This document shows, piece after piece, positions 1 through 8,356 of a DNA stretch of 64,000 nucleotides. The stretch comes from JAAYDS01 sp012729155 (GTDB lineage: Bacteria > Chloroflexota > Anaerolineae > UBA1429): assembly GCA_036774405.1 (NCBI GenBank), contig DAIPBO010000004.1:1-64000 (forward strand), in the 5' to 3' direction. The notes beneath the pieces are model-generated. The model was not told the origin of the DNA, made no database searches, and was given only the letters and a program-made list of their open reading frames with translations. How positions within the stretch are numbered: position 1 is the stretch's first letter; the number at the start of each line of letters is the position of its first letter. A program made the position numbers and the translations under genes.

Positions 1-324
1 CACGAACAAGTGCTCGACCGTGATATGAGGGAACTTTTCATTGAACGATTGGGCGATCATCTCGTATAGGGGTACGTGCTTCGCAGTCATGCCCCACACG
101 ATGTCTCTCACAACGACCTTGTCTTTGGGTGCAACCGTAGGCGCCTGGACCTCGACGACTTTCTCGACGATCTGCGGCGTGCCCTCGATGATGACTTCTT
201 CTTTGACGATCTGCGTAATGACCTTTTCGACTTCGACGACCTTGGGCTGGCAGGCCGCGGCCAAGAGCCCTGTGCCGGTGAGCGCGGCAGCCCTTAGGAA
301 TGTTCGACGGTTCATGTTCTGCAT
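1..324 (-). CDS. Sugar ABC transporter substrate-binding lipoprotein (3' end outside window)
   Basis: Only the first 108 codons are inside the window. The product starts with a Tat-type lipoprotein signal: twin arginine in MNRRTFLRAA, a hydrophobic stretch, then the lipobox LLAAAC followed by QP. A repetitive Val/Glu/Ile linker follows (residues about 30-60), then the start of a family 1 solute-binding fold (MTAKHVPLYEMIAQSFNEKF). Such proteins capture sugars or oligosaccharides outside the membrane and deliver them to an ABC permease, which should lie beyond base 1. The start at 324 is chosen because GGAGG lies at 335-339, ten bases upstream; the Met at 315 is an alternative. The family call rests on the signal peptide and the N-terminal pattern; the ligand is unknown. 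Confidence 0.8.
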   Translation of the reverse strand, partial: MQNMNRRTFLRAAALTGTGLLAAACQPKVVEVEKVITQIVKEEVIIEGTPQIVEKVVEVQAPTVAPKDKVVVRDIVWGMTAKHVPLYEMIAQSFNEKFPHITVEHLFV

Positions 325-422
325 CCGGGTGTTACCTCCATGGCTGATGAATGCCGATCGTCTGGAAATGCTTCAATATGGGTCTCCGCTGCCTCCTTTC
401 TATGGCTGGTACGAGACGGATG

Positions 423-477
423 CTGGAAACGCAGAGAGGCCTCACGCCCCAAACGGGGAGAGACCTCTCGTTTCCAG
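423..477 (-). promoter_or_regulatory. Long stem-loop in the leader of the sugar-binding protein gene
   Basis: CTGGAAACG (423-431) pairs with CGTTTCCAG (469-477). The stem continues after a three-base bulge with AGAGG/CCTCT, and the apex holds CCCC-AAAC-GGGG (447-458). It lies about 100 bases upstream of the minus-strand start at 324, so it would be in that gene's 5' leader. It has no T-run and is not an obvious terminator. Function unknown. The rest of 325-642 holds the divergent control region and no gene. Confidence 0.5.
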
Positions 478-544
478 TATCGTCGCTTGTATGCGGTTCG
501 CTCGTGGCATCTGACCAGCCATTGTCCTCACGACCACGCGATGG

Positions 545-562
545 GCCAACGCCGGCGTTGGC
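545..562. promoter_or_regulatory. Perfect 18-base palindrome, candidate operator
   Basis: GCCAACGCCGGCGTTGGC is a perfect palindrome with a central CG, resembling LacI/GalR-family operators. It sits between the divergent sugar-binding protein gene (start 324) and the regulator at 643, next to AT-rich TATGATATATTG (579-590), which could supply -10 elements. Binding of a LacI-type repressor is an inference; no such repressor is encoded in the window. Confidence 0.45.
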
Positions 563-642
563 GCAACCTGTACGAACTATGATATATTGTAACGAAACAT
601 GAGCGGCGCACAGCCGTTATTTGACAGAAACGTGACACTGAT

Positions 643-1872
643 ATGACAGCCGAACCGATCGATGAGGCCGCCGTTGCCCTGGTGAGGGATGCCCTGGCGC
701 ATCTCTACGACTATCCCTACCTGCTGCAGCACCCCCTGGCCGAGCGCCTCGGGCTAAGCGCCGAGCTAAAGCCGCGCGAGCGGATGCGACAGCTGCGAGC
801 CGAGCTGATCCAGGCCGTTGAGCAACTCAGGCCGGCTGACGACGTGCCGCTCAGGTCTGCACAATCGCGCTCTTACCAGGTGCTGACGCTGCACTATGTC
901 GAGTCGATGCTGATCGACGAAGTGGCCCGCGAGTTGGCCATCTCGCCACGGCAGGTGTACCGCGACCTGCGTCGCGCCGAAGAAGACCTCGCGGCCTTGC
1001 TGGGGCTTGCCGACACGGGGCAGCCACCGGTGACAGAGCCTGCGCGCATGGCCACAGAGCCCATTAGCGGCCTGTCCGATGAGGCCGCCCGCCTGGCCGT
1101 TTCCGGGGGATCTTTGCCGATCGGCGTGATGCTCACCGATGCCCGCGAAGCCGTGCAGGCTCTGGCACAGTCATGTCGGGTGGGCCTGACCGTCGCCACG
1201 TGTCATCCCTCCAGCCTCTATCAGGCCCCGGTGGCTGAACTGGCGCGCCACGCGTTGGTGGCGCTCCTGAGCCAGACTGTCAAGGCGGCCACGCCAGCCA
1301 CAACGGTCGCCGTCCGAAGCAGGGTGGGCAGAGACGATATCGGCATCGAGATCACGCTCGACTGCGAGGCGCCGCTGGGCCTCGACGATCTCGGCACCGC
1401 TGTGAGGCTGCTCACGCTCGTCAAGGGCGAGCTCACAGTCACGCCAGGCGATGAGCGTTGCACTATCATCCTGAAGCTGCCCATTGAGCGCAAGTGGCGT
1501 GTGCTCCTGATCGATGACAATGCCGAGCTTGGGAATCTCTTTGAGCGCTATCTGCTAGACACAGCCTACGTACTTACCGTGGCCCACGACCCGCGTGAGG
1601 GTCTGACGATGGCGCGTACAGGCGAGGTCGACGTCATCGTGCTGGATGTGATGATGCCGGGCCGAGACGGCTGGAGCCTGCTGCAGCAGCTGGTAAACGA
1701 TTCGGCCACAGCGGGTGTGCCCGTGGTTGTCTGCTCGGTGATCCACGATCCAGAGCTGGCCGCCTCGCTGGGGGCGGTGGCTGCCTTGCCCAAGCCCGTC
1801 ACGCGGGCAGATCTGTTGCAGGCGCTGAGCCAGGCACTGACTCCTCATCCACGGGCGGCGTCGCGTCGATGA
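643..1872 (+). CDS. HTH / HATPase-like / response-regulator receiver protein
   Basis: The 409-residue product has three parts. Residues about 70-120 form a sigma-70 region 4-like helix-turn-helix (YQVLTLHYVE, then ISPRQVYRDLRRAEEDL). Residues about 165-285 resemble a degenerate GHKL ATPase: an N-box-like HALVALLSQTV is present but no clear G-boxes are seen. Residues about 287-400 are a complete receiver domain with acidic pair (LLIDDNAE), phosphoacceptor Asp in VIVLDVMMPG and Lys in ALPKPV. Placing the DNA-binding part first and the receiver last reverses the usual order. It converges on, and overlaps by 74 bases, the hybrid kinase gene at 1799-4024, its likely partner. No good ribosome binding site precedes the ATG at 643. 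Confidence 0.75.
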   Translation: MTAEPIDEAAVALVRDALAHLYDYPYLLQHPLAERLGLSAELKPRERMRQLRAELIQAVEQLRPADDVPLRSAQSRSYQVLTLHYVESMLIDEVARELAISPRQVYRDLRRAEEDLAALLGLADTGQPPVTEPARMATEPISGLSDEAARLAVSGGSLPIGVMLTDAREAVQALAQSCRVGLTVATCHPSSLYQAPVAELARHALVALLSQTVKAATPATTVAVRSRVGRDDIGIEITLDCEAPLGLDDLGTAVRLLTLVKGELTVTPGDERCTIILKLPIERKWRVLLIDDNAELGNLFERYLLDTAYVLTVAHDPREGLTMARTGEVDVIVLDVMMPGRDGWSLLQQLVNDSATAGVPVVVCSVIHDPELAASLGAVAALPKPVTRADLLQALSQALTPHPRAASRR

Positions 1873-4024
1873 GCACTTGCAGATAGCGCAACACCTGCTG
1901 GACGCTCAGACTGGTAGCCCCGCCGAGCCACAGCACGCCGCGGCGGCTCGCCAGCAGCTGATGGGCATAGTCGGTGGCGGTGATGATGACGATCCGCATC
2001 TGTGCGAGTTCGGGGCGAGCCTTGAGCTCGTCTAGCACCGCAAACCCATCGACTCCGGGCATGATGAGATCGAGCAGCAGCACATCGGGGGGAGACGCCA
2101 GGCAGAGGCTTAACGCCTGGGCGCCATCGTAGGCGGTGCGCACGCTGGCAACATCTGGCACGTTCTCGAGGTAGCGCGCCATCAGCCGAGCAAAGCCGCG
2201 GTCATCATCGACGACGAGCACGTGACCGCCACCGGTGTCGCTGATGACATCGAGCAACGCCTTGCGCGACACCGGTTTTGAGAGCGCCGCGTGTATCGAC
2301 ATGGCACCGGTCATCCAGCTATTGCTCGGCAGAGAGGTAATCACGGTGGGCACAGCGCCAAAGCTGCCCAGCGCTTCAGGCAGTGACACGGGCTCGTCTG
2401 GCTTGAGCGGGGGTGTGTTCACCAATACCAACCTTGGGCTGCCCCGAGCCGCCAGGTCGCGGGCGCCGGCGATGTCGTCGGCCCTGATGAGGTCGATGCC
2501 CTGCAGATGGCGGGCCAGCAGCTCTTCTACAGCAGGGTCGCTCTCGACCAAGAGCATCACTGGGCGCGCGCTGGCGGCCTCGGGCGCACGGGCCGAAAGG
2601 TGCACCAGCGCCGAGCTGTCGGCGGCGACGAGTGGCAGGTTAAAGTGAAAGGCGCTGCCCTTGCCTTCAATGCTCTCGACCCAGATGTTGCCACCATGAA
2701 GCTCGACAAAGCGCTTGCTGATGGCCAACCCGAGACCAGCGCCGCCCCGTCGCCGTACCATCGATGTGTCGATGCTCTGGTACTCGACAAAGATGCGCTC
2801 GAGCTGGTCGGCTGGGATGCCCGAGCCTGTATCGATGACCGAGACCACGATAGCGTCATCGTCCGCACTTGCTGAAACGGTGATGCTGCCCTGCGACGTG
2901 TGGCGGATGGCATTGCTCAGCAGATTCAGAACGATTTGGCGAATGCGCACGGCATCGACGTAGAGCGGCGGCAGATCGTCTGGCACCATCAGGTTGAGCT
3001 CGAGGCCCTGCCGCTCGATCAGTTGCTGCATGGTGGCGCAGGCCTCGTAGATGATCTCGGCCACCGACGCCTCTTCGCGGCGCACGGGCATCTGCATCGA
3101 GTCCAGCCGCGAGAGCTCCAGGACGTCGTTGATGAGGTCCATCAGGTGTTGGGCCGAGCGAAAGATCTGGGCCACGTCACGCCTGAGTTCGACTGGCCAC
3201 ACCATGTCGCCATAGAGGTCAGGCGTGAGGTGCATGAGTTCGGCAAAGCCAAGGATGAGATTGAGCGGTGTGCGTAGCTCGTGGCTGATGTTGGCCGCAA
3301 AACGCTCCTTGAGGCCGCGGGCCTCGTCAGCGTAGGCGCGAGCAGCTGCGAGTTCGTTTCGCGTGCGCTCGAGCCGGCGCGTCGCCTCGACAAGCAGAGC
3401 GTTGTTGCGGTTGATCTCTTGCTGGCGGTCACGCAGCTGGCGCACCAGGCGCTCGGCATGCTCTTCTGACTGCCAGGCCCACTGCAGGGCCGTGTAAAGC
3501 CCGCGCGAAAAGATAAAGGAGAAGAGCGCAACAAGCCAAAGCAGCCCGATGGCGGGGTAGATGACGCTATCGGGCAGGCCGCTCAGCAGCAAGGGGACTG
3601 TATTGAGCAACGCTGACCCGATGCCCAGAGCGGGTTGCAGGCTCGAGCAGGCGATCACAAAGACCACGCTCACGTAGGGCACCACAGGCTCAGCAATACG
3701 ATTGACATACAGGCCCGTGGCGATGCTTGGCCCCAACAGCAGCACCAGCTGCGATAGTATGGGCGCGCGCTTTCGCAGGGCGAAAATGAGCGCCCCCGAG
3801 ATCGCTACCCAAAAGGCAGGTGTAGCGATCTCGCTGCGGTAGGTGCGCCCGGGAAGCGTGGCCCAGGCGATAGTGCCACCGATCACCAACAGCGCAAAGC
3901 CGATGTAGCCGCTCAGCTGTTCACGCAGCTCGCTGATGTCGGCGCGGGCATACTCTTCGATCAGACGATCGGTGTGCGACGGGTTGCTCTGGCCAGCGCT
4001 CTCGGCTGGTCGCTCGTGCGACAT
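1799..4024 (-). CDS. Membrane hybrid sensor histidine kinase with two receiver domains
   Basis: The 741-residue product has about six hydrophobic segments in its first 200 residues, a short coiled coil, a HisKA domain with His248 (in ANISHELRTP), and a HATPase domain with N box (LNLLSNAIRH) and G boxes (DTGSGIP, GGAGLGLAIS). Two receiver domains follow. The first has Asn (LVLVNTPP) where the phosphoacceptor Asp should be but keeps the Lys (ALSKPVS). The second keeps Asp (VLLLDLIMPG) but lacks the conserved Lys-Pro. The ATG at 4024 is preferred because GGAGG lies at 4031-4035; a longer reading to 4075 has no such site. The input signal is unknown. The preceding gene on this strand is the XpaC-like 4078-4629. 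Confidence 0.85.
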   Translation of the reverse strand: MSHERPAESAGQSNPSHTDRLIEEYARADISELREQLSGYIGFALLVIGGTIAWATLPGRTYRSEIATPAFWVAISGALIFALRKRAPILSQLVLLLGPSIATGLYVNRIAEPVVPYVSVVFVIACSSLQPALGIGSALLNTVPLLLSGLPDSVIYPAIGLLWLVALFSFIFSRGLYTALQWAWQSEEHAERLVRQLRDRQQEINRNNALLVEATRRLERTRNELAAARAYADEARGLKERFAANISHELRTPLNLILGFAELMHLTPDLYGDMVWPVELRRDVAQIFRSAQHLMDLINDVLELSRLDSMQMPVRREEASVAEIIYEACATMQQLIERQGLELNLMVPDDLPPLYVDAVRIRQIVLNLLSNAIRHTSQGSITVSASADDDAIVVSVIDTGSGIPADQLERIFVEYQSIDTSMVRRRGGAGLGLAISKRFVELHGGNIWVESIEGKGSAFHFNLPLVAADSSALVHLSARAPEAASARPVMLLVESDPAVEELLARHLQGIDLIRADDIAGARDLAARGSPRLVLVNTPPLKPDEPVSLPEALGSFGAVPTVITSLPSNSWMTGAMSIHAALSKPVSRKALLDVISDTGGGHVLVVDDDRGFARLMARYLENVPDVASVRTAYDGAQALSLCLASPPDVLLLDLIMPGVDGFAVLDELKARPELAQMRIVIITATDYAHQLLASRRGVLWLGGATSLSVQQVLRYLQVLIDATPPVDEESVPGSAPATDLPA

Positions 4025-4077
4025 CAGCATCCTCCAGGCTCGCGAAAGGCGTGCATGACCATGCGCGCGGCGCACGC

Positions 4078-4629
4078 CTACAGGCCGTCCAGGTCCATCA
4101 GCTTACGCAGTACATCGGCGTCAACCTGGAACTCGAAAGCCTCGTCGCGGAGTAAGCGTGTATGCTGCTCTTCAAAGGTAGATTTGAGATCGCGGATCAG
4201 CCCGGCAAAACGCTCGACGGCGGCCTCGATCTCGGGGTTGTTGCCACGGTGTTCGCCCAGGTTAACATAGCGCCCGATCAGGTCGACACCAGTGCCCAGG
4301 TAATAGTCGAGAAAGCGCCGCGCGCGATGGATATCGGCTGGATCGCGCTCAAGGGCGTCGAGGATGAGCGCTGCGATGTCGGCAAGGCTGTTTATCTCCT
4401 GGCGCATGTCTCGTTCGGGGATGCGAATAGCGAGATGCCGCATCTGTCTCACCTGTCTGCGACCTGCCCGGACTGTCTGGCGGGCCTGCTCAGCCGTGAG
4501 GGCATAGTCGGGCTGCCGACGCTTGCGGCGCCAAAAGAGAAAGCCGATCGCCAGCCCCGAAGCCAGCCACAGGGCGAGCGCAGATTCTGAGAACAACGTA
4601 GCGCCCAGCAATCCAGCCTGCGCAATCAT
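4078..4629 (-). CDS. XpaC-like (5-bromo-4-chloroindolyl phosphate hydrolysis) family protein
   Basis: The 183-residue product has one N-terminal membrane segment (LALWLASGLAIGFLFW), then a basic stretch and a helical cytoplasmic domain. The block RRFLDYYLGTGVDLIGRYVNL matches the conserved YYLPT..KLLEKY region of the XpaC family, whose role is poorly defined; members often accompany TelA-type toxic-anion resistance genes, but none is seen here. The start at 4629 follows AGGGAGAAGGGC. The upstream isomerase gene ends ten bases away, so the two are probably co-transcribed with the hybrid kinase downstream. Confidence 0.6.
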   Translation of the reverse strand: MIAQAGLLGATLFSESALALWLASGLAIGFLFWRRKRRQPDYALTAEQARQTVRAGRRQVRQMRHLAIRIPERDMRQEINSLADIAALILDALERDPADIHRARRFLDYYLGTGVDLIGRYVNLGEHRGNNPEIEAAVERFAGLIRDLKSTFEEQHTRLLRDEAFEFQVDADVLRKLMDLDGL

Positions 4630-4639
4630 GCCCTTCTCC

Positions 4640-5452
4640 CTAGCGGGCGAACCCGCGCTCGGCCAGCCAGGCGGCAGCCTGGAGGCCATCGGTCACCTCG
4701 ATGATCAGCACGGCGTCTTGCGGCGCCTTGTGGAGCGCGGCAAAGAGGGCCGGCCAGTTCATGCGGCCCTGGCCTGGCTGCCAGTGGCGGTCGACCACGC
4801 CGTCTCCGTCTTGTAGGTGCACATGGGCCAGCAGGTCGCCGGCGGCCTCTACCCAGCCATGCGGCGGCGGACCGCCGAACTGCTCTGTGATCAGGTTGTG
4901 CCCCACATCGATGCTGAGACCCACGCCGCGGTCGAAGGAGGCGACCAGCGCGCAGAGTGGCATCGGGTTGACGTCGGCGATGGTCTCGATGACCAGCCTG
5001 CAGCCGATCTCCAGCGCGAGCGCCAGCGGACGCTCAAGGGTGGCGTGCACTGCAGCGATCATCGCCTGTAGGTGGGCCTGGCCGGTGTGCTCGACCATGG
5101 GCAGGCCAAAGATGGCAAAGGGGCTGTGCAGCACCATGTGCCTGGCGCCCAGCTCGGCGCCGAACTCTAGGGCGCGCATGTAGCGGTCTGAGACGACCTG
5201 GCGGATGCGCGGATCGCCCGCGGCCAGCGGCAATGACACAAAGGGCCCGTGCAGCCCCAACGAGCCCTGGTAGCCATCCAAATAGGAGCGCGCCTGGGCA
5301 ACCAGGTCACTCACGTCGCCCTCAAAGCGATCGAGCGATGCAAAGGGGTCTTGAAGCTCGAGCGGGCGCTGATCGCGAATGAGCCAGTCGCGGTACTCAG
5401 GTAGACGAGCGATGGGCGCGGCGACGCCCAGGAGTGGCAGTTGCTGGTTCAT
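4640..5452 (-). CDS. Sugar phosphate isomerase/epimerase-like TIM-barrel protein
   Basis: The 270-residue product fits the xylose isomerase-like TIM barrel (AP endonuclease 2 fold). It has characteristic barrel strands SLGLHGPFVS, ARHMVLHSPF, CRLVIETIAD and VGLSIDVGHN, then a His in LAHVHLQDGDG near the end; these carry the acidic and histidine residues that bind metal in the family. Such enzymes isomerise or epimerise sugars, sugar phosphates or inositols. The start at 5452 is supported by GGAGGC at 5464-5469. It is first in the minus-strand group that continues into the XpaC-like gene and the hybrid kinase. The substrate is not predictable. Confidence 0.7.
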   Translation of the reverse strand: MNQQLPLLGVAAPIARLPEYRDWLIRDQRPLELQDPFASLDRFEGDVSDLVAQARSYLDGYQGSLGLHGPFVSLPLAAGDPRIRQVVSDRYMRALEFGAELGARHMVLHSPFAIFGLPMVEHTGQAHLQAMIAAVHATLERPLALALEIGCRLVIETIADVNPMPLCALVASFDRGVGLSIDVGHNLITEQFGGPPPHGWVEAAGDLLAHVHLQDGDGVVDRHWQPGQGRMNWPALFAALHKAPQDAVLIIEVTDGLQAAAWLAERGFAR

Positions 5453-5653
5453 GTTGTGACATAGCCTCCATGCGCTGGTGTAACTCATCTGCAGCCGTCG
5501 AGCGCGCGCCTATGCTAGCACAACTTGGCTCCGACCGCGAGGGCGAGCGAAGCGGGGAGCCGTCCACATTTGACCGCGGCGCCGCTCTTGACCATCATGT
5601 GGAGCAGGGCAGGGCCCATAGACACGTTGGATCTGGCGACAGGAGTGGCGCAC

Positions 5654-7027
5654 ATGAGCAGTATCCTATGTATCGGAGCAGGCTATGTCGGCGGGCCGAC
5701 CATGGCGGTGATCGCCAAGAACTGCCCACAGCACCGTGTGGTCGTGGTCGATGCCAACGCCGAGCGCATTGCCGCCTGGAACTCGGCGCGGTTGCCGATC
5801 TATGAGCCGGGGCTCGATCAGGTGATCGCGCAGGCACGTGGCCGCAACCTCTTTTTCCGCACCGACACCGAGGCGCAGATTGCCGCGGCCGATATCATCT
5901 TTGTGAGCGTGAACACGCCCACCAAGACGTTCGGCGAGGGCGCCGGACGAGCCGCCAACTTGCAGTACTGGGAGCGGGCAGCGCGCCAGATTCTGGAGCA
6001 TTCGCGCACGCCCAAGATCGTCGTGGAAAAGAGCACGCTGCCGGTGCGAACAGCTGAAGCGATGGAGCGCATTCTTAACTCGCAGCCTGGGCGAGGCGTG
6101 CACTTTGATGTCATCTCGAATCCCGAGTTTCTGGCAGAGGGCTCGGCCATTCACGACCTGGAGCACCCCGACCGCGTGCTGATCGGCGGCAAGAGCACGC
6201 CCTCGGGCAGAGCGGCCGTCGAGCAGATCGTGGCGATCTATGAGAGCTGGGTGCCGCGCGAGCGCATCATTACCACCAACCTCTGGTCGGGAGAGCTGGC
6301 CAAACTGGCCGCCAACGCCTTTTTGGCGCAGCGTATCTCGTCCATCAACGCCATCTCGGCCCTGTGCGAGCGCACGGGCGCCGACATCACCGAAGTGGCG
6401 CATGCTATCGGCACCGACAGCCGCATCGGGCCCAGGTTCCTGCGCGCCAGCGTGGGCTTTGGCGGCTCGTGCTTTCGCAAAGACATCCTCAACCTGGTGT
6501 ATCTGTGCGAGCACCACGGCCTGCCCGAGGTGGCCGCCTACTGGGAGCAGGTGGTGCTGATGAACGAATACCAGCAGCGGCGTTTTGGGAGCGTGATGCT
6601 CGAGGCCATGTTCAACACCGTGGCGGGCAAGCGCATTGCGCTGTTTGGAGCCGCGTTCAAGGCCAACACCGGTGATACGCGCGAATCGCCAGCGCTCAAC
6701 GTGTGCCGTGAGCTCCTTGACGAGCGCGCCGAGCTGGTCATCACCGACCCCTATGCGCTGGACAATGCCCGGGCCGACCTGGGCGCGGCGGCTGAGCGGG
6801 TAGAGTTCGAGCCTGACCCCTACAAAGCAGCGCAAGGCGCCCATGCCATCGCCATTCTGACCGAGTGGCAGCAGTTCGCCGAGCTGGACTATGAGGCGAT
6901 CTACCGCGACATGGTCAAGCCGGCGTTTATCTTTGACGGTCGGAACATCCTCGACCACGCCCAACTGCACCGCCTCGGGTTCAACGTTTACGCCATCGGA
7001 AAGCCGCCCTTGGCGCATTTCGACTGA
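5654..7027 (+). CDS. UDP-glucose 6-dehydrogenase, eukaryote-type
   Basis: It oxidises UDP-glucose to UDP-glucuronate with two NAD+, supplying uronic acid for polysaccharides or glycolipids. The 457-residue product begins with the Rossmann motif CIGAGYVGGPT and has VEKSTLPVRTAE, SNPEFLAEG, a Lys in GELAKLAANAFLAQR, and the catalytic Cys273 in GFGGSCFRKD. The C-terminal UDP-binding domain contains GDTRESPAL and FIFDGRN. From memory it follows the animal enzyme closely along its length (for example IYEPGL, VNTPTKT, LNLVYLCE, KPAFIFDGR), more than the usual bacterial Ugd. ATG 5654 is chosen for AGGAG at 5641-5645 and because the Rossmann fold begins directly after it. The MFS gene converges from downstream. 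Confidence 0.92.
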   Translation: MSSILCIGAGYVGGPTMAVIAKNCPQHRVVVVDANAERIAAWNSARLPIYEPGLDQVIAQARGRNLFFRTDTEAQIAAADIIFVSVNTPTKTFGEGAGRAANLQYWERAARQILEHSRTPKIVVEKSTLPVRTAEAMERILNSQPGRGVHFDVISNPEFLAEGSAIHDLEHPDRVLIGGKSTPSGRAAVEQIVAIYESWVPRERIITTNLWSGELAKLAANAFLAQRISSINAISALCERTGADITEVAHAIGTDSRIGPRFLRASVGFGGSCFRKDILNLVYLCEHHGLPEVAAYWEQVVLMNEYQQRRFGSVMLEAMFNTVAGKRIALFGAAFKANTGDTRESPALNVCRELLDERAELVITDPYALDNARADLGAAAERVEFEPDPYKAAQGAHAIAILTEWQQFAELDYEAIYRDMVKPAFIFDGRNILDHAQLHRLGFNVYAIGKPPLAHFD

Positions 7028-7048
7028 ATGCAACGGCAACCGCGGCAG

Positions 7049-8278
7049 TTAGTGCTGCTCGGAGGCCGTAGGCAATCTCAGGGCCAGAATGAACCCGGCG
7101 GCTGTGCTAACGGCGGCGAGTAGGTACAGGGGCAGATACCCCGCTCCCTGCAAAAGGGCGCCCCCCAACACGGGCGCCAGGGCCGTCAAGCCGACGATGC
7201 CATTGGCCAGGCCCACGTAGGTGGGCCGCAGCTCGGCCGGGGCAATGGCAAACACATAGTTGCGAAAGCCCAGCATGCGGATGCTGTTGAACACCCCGAT
7301 GCCCACATACACCAGGGCATAGAGCGGGGCGCTCTGCAGGCCTGCGATCTCGGCCAGCAGCGCCAGCAATGGCGAGCTGATCACCACGCTACAGCCGATG
7401 CGGATAGCCCAGTGCAGGCCGCGTCGCTCGGCCACAACGCCCAGCACAAGGCTGGCGGCGATGTAGGCCAGCGAGCTCACCACAACAAAGAGCCCGGCGA
7501 CGCTGGCAGGGATGCCCAGGCGCTGGGTGGCGTGGACGCCGTAGAAGGGCACGGCCAGCCACACACAAGACGTGAGCGCCTGGCACAGCACCATGCGTCG
7601 AAAGCGCGCATCACCCCAGGCCTGTCCCCAGGCGGCCGCCTGCCGCTGCGCGCCTGCGCCGCTGCGCGCGGCGTCGCGAGGCAGCAGCAACAGCGCCACG
7701 GCCGAGATGACCAGGGCGACGCAGGCAAGCGCCAGTAGCAGGCCAAAGTTGCGCGGAAAGGGCCAGGCAGGGTTGGCCAGAGCCCACGACACCAGGCCCC
7801 CCACGGCCAGGCCCAGCACCCCGGTGATGATCTGTGTGAGGCTAAACAGGCGCACCCGCTCGCGCTCGGGCAGCAGGCGCGGCAGCATGTCGGCCAGAGC
7901 GATGACGATAAGGCCATCGCTGGTCATGTAGATGGCGAACAGGCCCATAAAGAGAGCCAGCAACGCACCGGGGTGGCGTGCCAAGGGCGTAAAGCAGGCT
8001 GCGGCCACCACTATCATGGGCAGACGCCCGATCAGCGTGAGCGCCATCACGCGCCACTTGCTGGGCTGGCGTTGCACCCAGGCTGCCAGGGCCACCTGTG
8101 GCACCACCCACAGCCCCAGGGCGATAGTGGGCACGAGGCCGATCAGGGGTTTGGATCTGGTCAGGCCCGCCACAAAGAGCGGCAGCACGTTGTCGTGCCC
8201 GGCCAGCGACAAAGTGAGGAAAAAGAACACGGCATCGATCGCCAGCAACCAGAAACTGCGGCGGGTGTCGGCTCGCAT
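7049..8278 (-). CDS. Major facilitator superfamily transporter
   Basis: The 409-residue, strongly hydrophobic product has about 12 predicted membrane segments and the charged cytoplasmic loops of MFS carriers (LPRLLPERERVRLFS between segments 4 and 5; LGVVAERRGLHWAIRIG in the second half). It probably exports or imports a small molecule, but nothing identifies the substrate. The ATG at 8278 follows GAGGCCTGCC and leads into the first membrane helix after eight residues. It is the second minus-strand gene after the 2-hydroxyacid dehydrogenase but is separated from it by the strong hairpin at 8307-8340, so it may have its own transcript. Confidence 0.8.
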   Translation of the reverse strand: MRADTRRSFWLLAIDAVFFFLTLSLAGHDNVLPLFVAGLTRSKPLIGLVPTIALGLWVVPQVALAAWVQRQPSKWRVMALTLIGRLPMIVVAAACFTPLARHPGALLALFMGLFAIYMTSDGLIVIALADMLPRLLPERERVRLFSLTQIITGVLGLAVGGLVSWALANPAWPFPRNFGLLLALACVALVISAVALLLLPRDAARSGAGAQRQAAAWGQAWGDARFRRMVLCQALTSCVWLAVPFYGVHATQRLGIPASVAGLFVVVSSLAYIAASLVLGVVAERRGLHWAIRIGCSVVISSPLLALLAEIAGLQSAPLYALVYVGIGVFNSIRMLGFRNYVFAIAPAELRPTYVGLANGIVGLTALAPVLGGALLQGAGYLPLYLLAAVSTAAGFILALRLPTASEQH

Positions 8279-8306
8279 GGCAGGCCTCGTGTGGTAGAGT
8301 GTAGCA

Positions 8307-8340
8307 ACGGCCCCGCCCCCGGTTGCAGGGGCGGGGCCGT
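8307..8340. terminator. Perfect 13-bp hairpin between dehydrogenase and MFS genes
   Basis: ACGGCCCCGCCCC (8307-8319) pairs perfectly with GGGGCGGGGCCGT (8328-8340) around an eight-base loop. It lies just past the stop of the minus-strand dehydrogenase gene. No U-run follows, so termination efficiency is uncertain. Confidence 0.65.
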
Positions 8341-8356
8341 GTCGGTGCAACGTCTG

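Noticed and set aside
621..626. TTGACA upstream of the regulator at 643 as a -35 box
   Set aside because: The matching -10 would fall inside the coding sequence after the ATG, so it cannot serve this gene unless the start is further downstream.
5666..7039. A 457-codon open frame antisense to UDP-glucose dehydrogenase
   Set aside because: Shadow of a gene with complete catalytic motifs; no independent signals.
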